From positions 1 to 35,495 of the forward strand of contig JAUXEL010000002.1 of NCBI GenBank assembly GCA_030620575.1: a stretch of DNA of 35,495 nt, read 5' to 3'. Position 1 is the stretch's first letter. Each line of letters begins with the position of its first letter. The notes beneath the pieces are model-generated. The model saw only the letters and a list, made by a program, of their open reading frames with translations, did no database searches and was not told the origin of the DNA. Shown here piece by piece: positions 32,807 through 35,495 of the stretch. Position numbers and translations under genes: made by a program. Origin of the DNA: Fidelibacterota bacterium (GTDB lineage: Bacteria; Fidelibacterota; Fidelibacteria; Fidelibacterales; Fidelibacteraceae).

Positions 32807-35495
32807 ATGAGCAAATTCAAGAAACAAACAATCGATGGAAACGCTGCTGCTACGCATGTTGCGTATGCCTTTAGCGATGTAGCCGCTATTTATCCTATTA
32901 CCCCCTCTTCTACTATGGGGGAATATGCAGATGTCTGGGCGGCAAATGGAAAAAAAAATCTCTTTGGGGAAATTGTTGATGTTGTAGAAATGCAATCGGA
33001 AGCCGGTGCGGCCGGTGCAGTACACGGAGCTCTTTCAGCAGGTGCTTTTACAACAACATTTACTGCATCTCAAGGATTAATGCTAATGCTTCCCAATATG
33101 CATAAAATTGCCGGAGAAATGCTGCCAGCCGTTTTTCATGTATCAGCCCGTTCGCTGGCCACACAATCACTTTCTATTTTTGGTGATCATTCAGATGTAA
33201 TGTCCGCACGTAATACAGGATGGGCATTGGTTGCGGCTTCCAATATTCAGGAAATTATGGATCTCGCAATTGTTTCGCATCTTGCAACCTTAAAATCCAG
33301 TATTCCTTTTTTGAATTTCTTTGATGGTTTCCGTAACTCCCACGAAATTCAAAAAGTGGAGATCATTGATTATGATACAATGAAATCACTGCTAGAAGAA
33401 AAATATATTGAAAATTTCCGCAGCCGCGCTATGAATCCTGAAGCTCCCAGGGTTAAAGTCGGTGCACAAAATCCGGACGTATATTTTCAAGGTCGTGAAA
33501 CAACCAATTTATTATATGATGCAACTCCGGGTATTATTCAAGAATACATGGATAAAGTTGCGAAGGTCATTGGCCGGCAATATCATTTATTTGATTATTT
33601 CGGTGCTCCGGATGCAGAAAAGATCATTATAGCAATGGGAACCGGCTGTGATACAATAGAAGAAACTATCAATTATCTGACTGCAAAGGGCGAAAAGGTT
33701 GGACTTATAAAAATTCGTTTATACCGTCCTTTTTCTGTCGAAGCTCTGATTGCCGCTATTCCCAAAAGCGTTAAGAAAATCGCGGTTCTGGATCGTACAA
33801 AGGAACCGGGCTCTCTTGGTGAACCTCTTTATCTCGATGTTGTTGCCGCATTAAAAGACAAGAACATCACCATTATCGGCGGCCGTTACGGATTATCATC
33901 AAAAGAATTTACCCCTTCAATGGTTAAAGCAGTTTATGATCATCTTGAAGGAAAATGTTCACATAACTTCACTGTAGGTATTGTGGATGATGTATCCTTT
34001 AAATCTCTTGAGATCAAAGAAAAGATCAACACTTTGCCAAAAGGAACATTCTCCGCTAAATTCTGGGGTTTAGGATCCGATGGTACGGTTGGTGCCAATA
34101 AAAACTCTATTAAAATCATTGGTGATAATACCAACATGAACGCGCAGGGGTATTTTCAGTATGATTCGAAAAAATCCGGCGGAATTACCCGTTCACATCT
34201 GCGTTTCGGAACGTCACCTATTCAATCTGAATATTTGGTTACCAATGCCGATTTTATTGCGAATCATAATCAGGCTTTTGTCGGCCGCTATGATATTCTT
34301 GAAGGCATTAAAGAAAACGGTGTTTTCCTGCAAAACTCGATTTGGAAATCTGATGAAGTTTTCTCTTACTTTACGAGAGACATGCAGAAAGAAATCATTG
34401 AGAAAAAAATTAAGGTCTACAATATCAATGCCTTAAAAATTGCTGAGGAAGTAGGTCTTGGTGGACGGATCAATACCGTCATGCAAGCTGCCTTCTTTAT
34501 TATCTCGGGTGTTCTGCCAAAAGATGAGGCCATTGATCTTATTAAAAACGCTATTGAAAAAAGCTACAAGAAAAAAGGAAAAGATGTTGTTGAGATGAAT
34601 TGGAAAGCCGTCGATGCAACAGAGGCAGCACTGAAAGAAATTATAATTCCATCCTCGCTGCCTGAAAAAGCGACAGAACCTAAAAAACTGGTTCCGGACA
34701 ATGCAGATGAATTTACGAAAAATATTATCGAACGCATTATGCGTGAAAAAGGCGATGATATTCCTGTTTCGGATATGCCGTTTGACGGATATGTTCCTTC
34801 TGCAACCACACAGTTAGAAAAACGGGGTGTTGCACCGGCTGTGCCACATTGGAACGCTGATATATGTATTCAATGCAATCAGTGCGCTTTTGTTTGTCCG
34901 CATGCCGCAATACGTGCTAAATTAATTGACCCTGAAAATTTGAAAGGTGCTCCGGATACGTTTAATGTTTTGGATGTCAAAGGCAAGGATTCTGATAAAA
35001 AATACAAGATTCAGGTTTATGTTGAAGATTGTGTCGGATGTTCTGTATGTGTCAATGAATGTCCTGTTCAGGCTCTTGAGTTACGTCCCATTGATGAAGA
35101 ACGCCAAGCAGGTGAAAATGCTAATGAAGCCTTCTTTCATCAACTTCCTACCGATATTATGGGATCAGGAAAACGCTTCAGTGTTAAAGGATCTCAGTTC
35201 ATGCAGCCTTTGTTTGAATTCTCAGGCGCCTGTGCCGGATGTGGTGAAACACCTTACATTAAGCTGGCTACACAATTGTTTGGCGATAGAATGGTCGTGG
35301 CAAACGCTACCGGTTGTTCCTCAATTTACGGCGCTACATTTCCGACAATTCCCTATTGTAAAAACAAAGACGGCCATGGACCTACATGGGCAAATTCACT
35401 GTTTGAAGACAATGCGGAATACGGATTTGGAATGCGATTAGCGGTTGATTCTAATCGTAGACAATTGAAATCTACTTTGAAAAAACTAATTGAAT
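32807..35495 (+). CDS. nifJ: Pyruvate:ferredoxin (flavodoxin) oxidoreductase, 3' end beyond window
   Basis: The frame runs from an ATG at 32807 (AGGAG six bases upstream) to the window edge: 896 codons of an expected 1170-1200. It oxidises pyruvate with CoA to acetyl-CoA and CO2, reducing ferredoxin. Domain order fits the single-chain enzyme: domain I with the thiamine-domain partner start YPITPSSTMGEYAD, domain II, gamma domain, then a 2[4Fe-4S] ferredoxin insert with CIQCNQCAFVCP (Cys687, 690, 693 and 697) and CVGCSVCVNECP (Cys742, 745, 748 and 752), and the start of the TPP domain with CAGCGETPY (Cys809 and 812). The missing part would hold the rest of the TPP domain. Confidence 0.96.
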   Translation, partial: MSKFKKQTIDGNAAATHVAYAFSDVAAIYPITPSSTMGEYADVWAANGKKNLFGEIVDVVEMQSEAGAAGAVHGALSAGAFTTTFTASQGLMLMLPNMHKIAGEMLPAVFHVSARSLATQSLSIFGDHSDVMSARNTGWALVAASNIQEIMDLAIVSHLATLKSSIPFLNFFDGFRNSHEIQKVEIIDYDTMKSLLEEKYIENFRSRAMNPEAPRVKVGAQNPDVYFQGRETTNLLYDATPGIIQEYMDKVAKVIGRQYHLFDYFGAPDAEKIIIAMGTGCDTIEETINYLTAKGEKVGLIKIRLYRPFSVEALIAAIPKSVKKIAVLDRTKEPGSLGEPLYLDVVAALKDKNITIIGGRYGLSSKEFTPSMVKAVYDHLEGKCSHNFTVGIVDDVSFKSLEIKEKINTLPKGTFSAKFWGLGSDGTVGANKNSIKIIGDNTNMNAQGYFQYDSKKSGGITRSHLRFGTSPIQSEYLVTNADFIANHNQAFVGRYDILEGIKENGVFLQNSIWKSDEVFSYFTRDMQKEIIEKKIKVYNINALKIAEEVGLGGRINTVMQAAFFIISGVLPKDEAIDLIKNAIEKSYKKKGKDVVEMNWKAVDATEAALKEIIIPSSLPEKATEPKKLVPDNADEFTKNIIERIMREKGDDIPVSDMPFDGYVPSATTQLEKRGVAPAVPHWNADICIQCNQCAFVCPHAAIRAKLIDPENLKGAPDTFNVLDVKGKDSDKKYKIQVYVEDCVGCSVCVNECPVQALELRPIDEERQAGENANEAFFHQLPTDIMGSGKRFSVKGSQFMQPLFEFSGACAGCGETPYIKLATQLFGDRMVVANATGCSSIYGATFPTIPYCKNKDGHGPTWANSLFEDNAEYGFGMRLAVDSNRRQLKSTLKKLIE

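Noticed and set aside
33940..34137. Minus-strand frames and other-frame plus-strand frames within the nifJ region
   Set aside because: The continuous nifJ frame with its cysteine clusters accounts for this DNA; the other frames are shadows.
1..35495. CRISPR arrays, tRNA or rRNA genes, prophage
   Set aside because: I found no regularly spaced direct repeats, no tRNA cloverleaf and no phage structural genes on reading both strands; a covariance-model search for small RNAs was not possible here.

Overview
The window is an AT-rich chromosomal segment from a Gram-negative bacterium of the Bacteroidota/Fibrobacterota-Chlorobi (FCB) superphylum, possibly a Marinimicrobia-, Calditrichota- or KSB1-like lineage; the exact phylum cannot be fixed from sequence reading alone. 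The clues are an Omp85/TamB outer-membrane pair, a secreted nuclease with a type IX secretion (Por) C-terminal sorting domain, exported proteins whose predicted mature N terminus is Gln, promoter boxes of the Bacteroidota TTTG / TAnnTTTG kind, pyruvate:ferredoxin oxidoreductase, and a MoxR-DUF58 operon.

Positions 1 to 19120 are one long minus-strand series. In transcription order: infC (AUU start), rpmI, rplT, pheS, pheT, an unrecognised 58-codon coiled-coil gene, zapA, rny, folD, a TamB-like gene, a TamA/BamA-like gene, a TPR lipoprotein, moxR, a DUF58 gene, a BatD/DUF4381-like membrane protein, an ABC ATPase and permease (NatAB type), trxA, and an acylphosphatase-like gene cut by the window edge. 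Genes overlap or are separated by only a few bases almost everywhere. The first part is the classical translation block; it then passes into cell division, RNA decay, one-carbon metabolism and envelope biogenesis.

Positions 19121 to 21502 hold a 400-base intergenic mosaic of small repeats and hairpins and then thrS. Positions 21600 to 24798 hold the secreted endonuclease I (minus), a small beta-barrel-like exported protein (plus) and a single-domain response regulator (plus), closed by a perfect 14-bp bidirectional terminator hairpin.

Positions 24881 to 28441 are a second minus-strand translation operon, rplM-rpsI-rpsB-tsf-pyrH-frr. It is read from a promoter whose -7 box and spacer length match those in front of infC. 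Together the two operons supply ribosomal proteins, initiation, elongation and recycling factors, and tRNA synthetases.

Positions 28442 to 32700 are the accessory part: a HicAB toxin-antitoxin pair with a palindromic candidate operator, a fragment of a second radA copy cut exactly at a 17-bp inverted repeat that bounds a 272-bp palindromic element, a BsuPI-like lipoprotein, intact radA, and a REP-associated tyrosine transposase (RAYT) flanked by two inverted REP doublets (REPINs). A fifth copy of the same REP sits 12 kb away beside thrS. The RAYT/REPIN module and the radA-fragment junction are the most noteworthy observations. The window ends inside nifJ (pyruvate:ferredoxin oxidoreductase), of which 896 codons are present.
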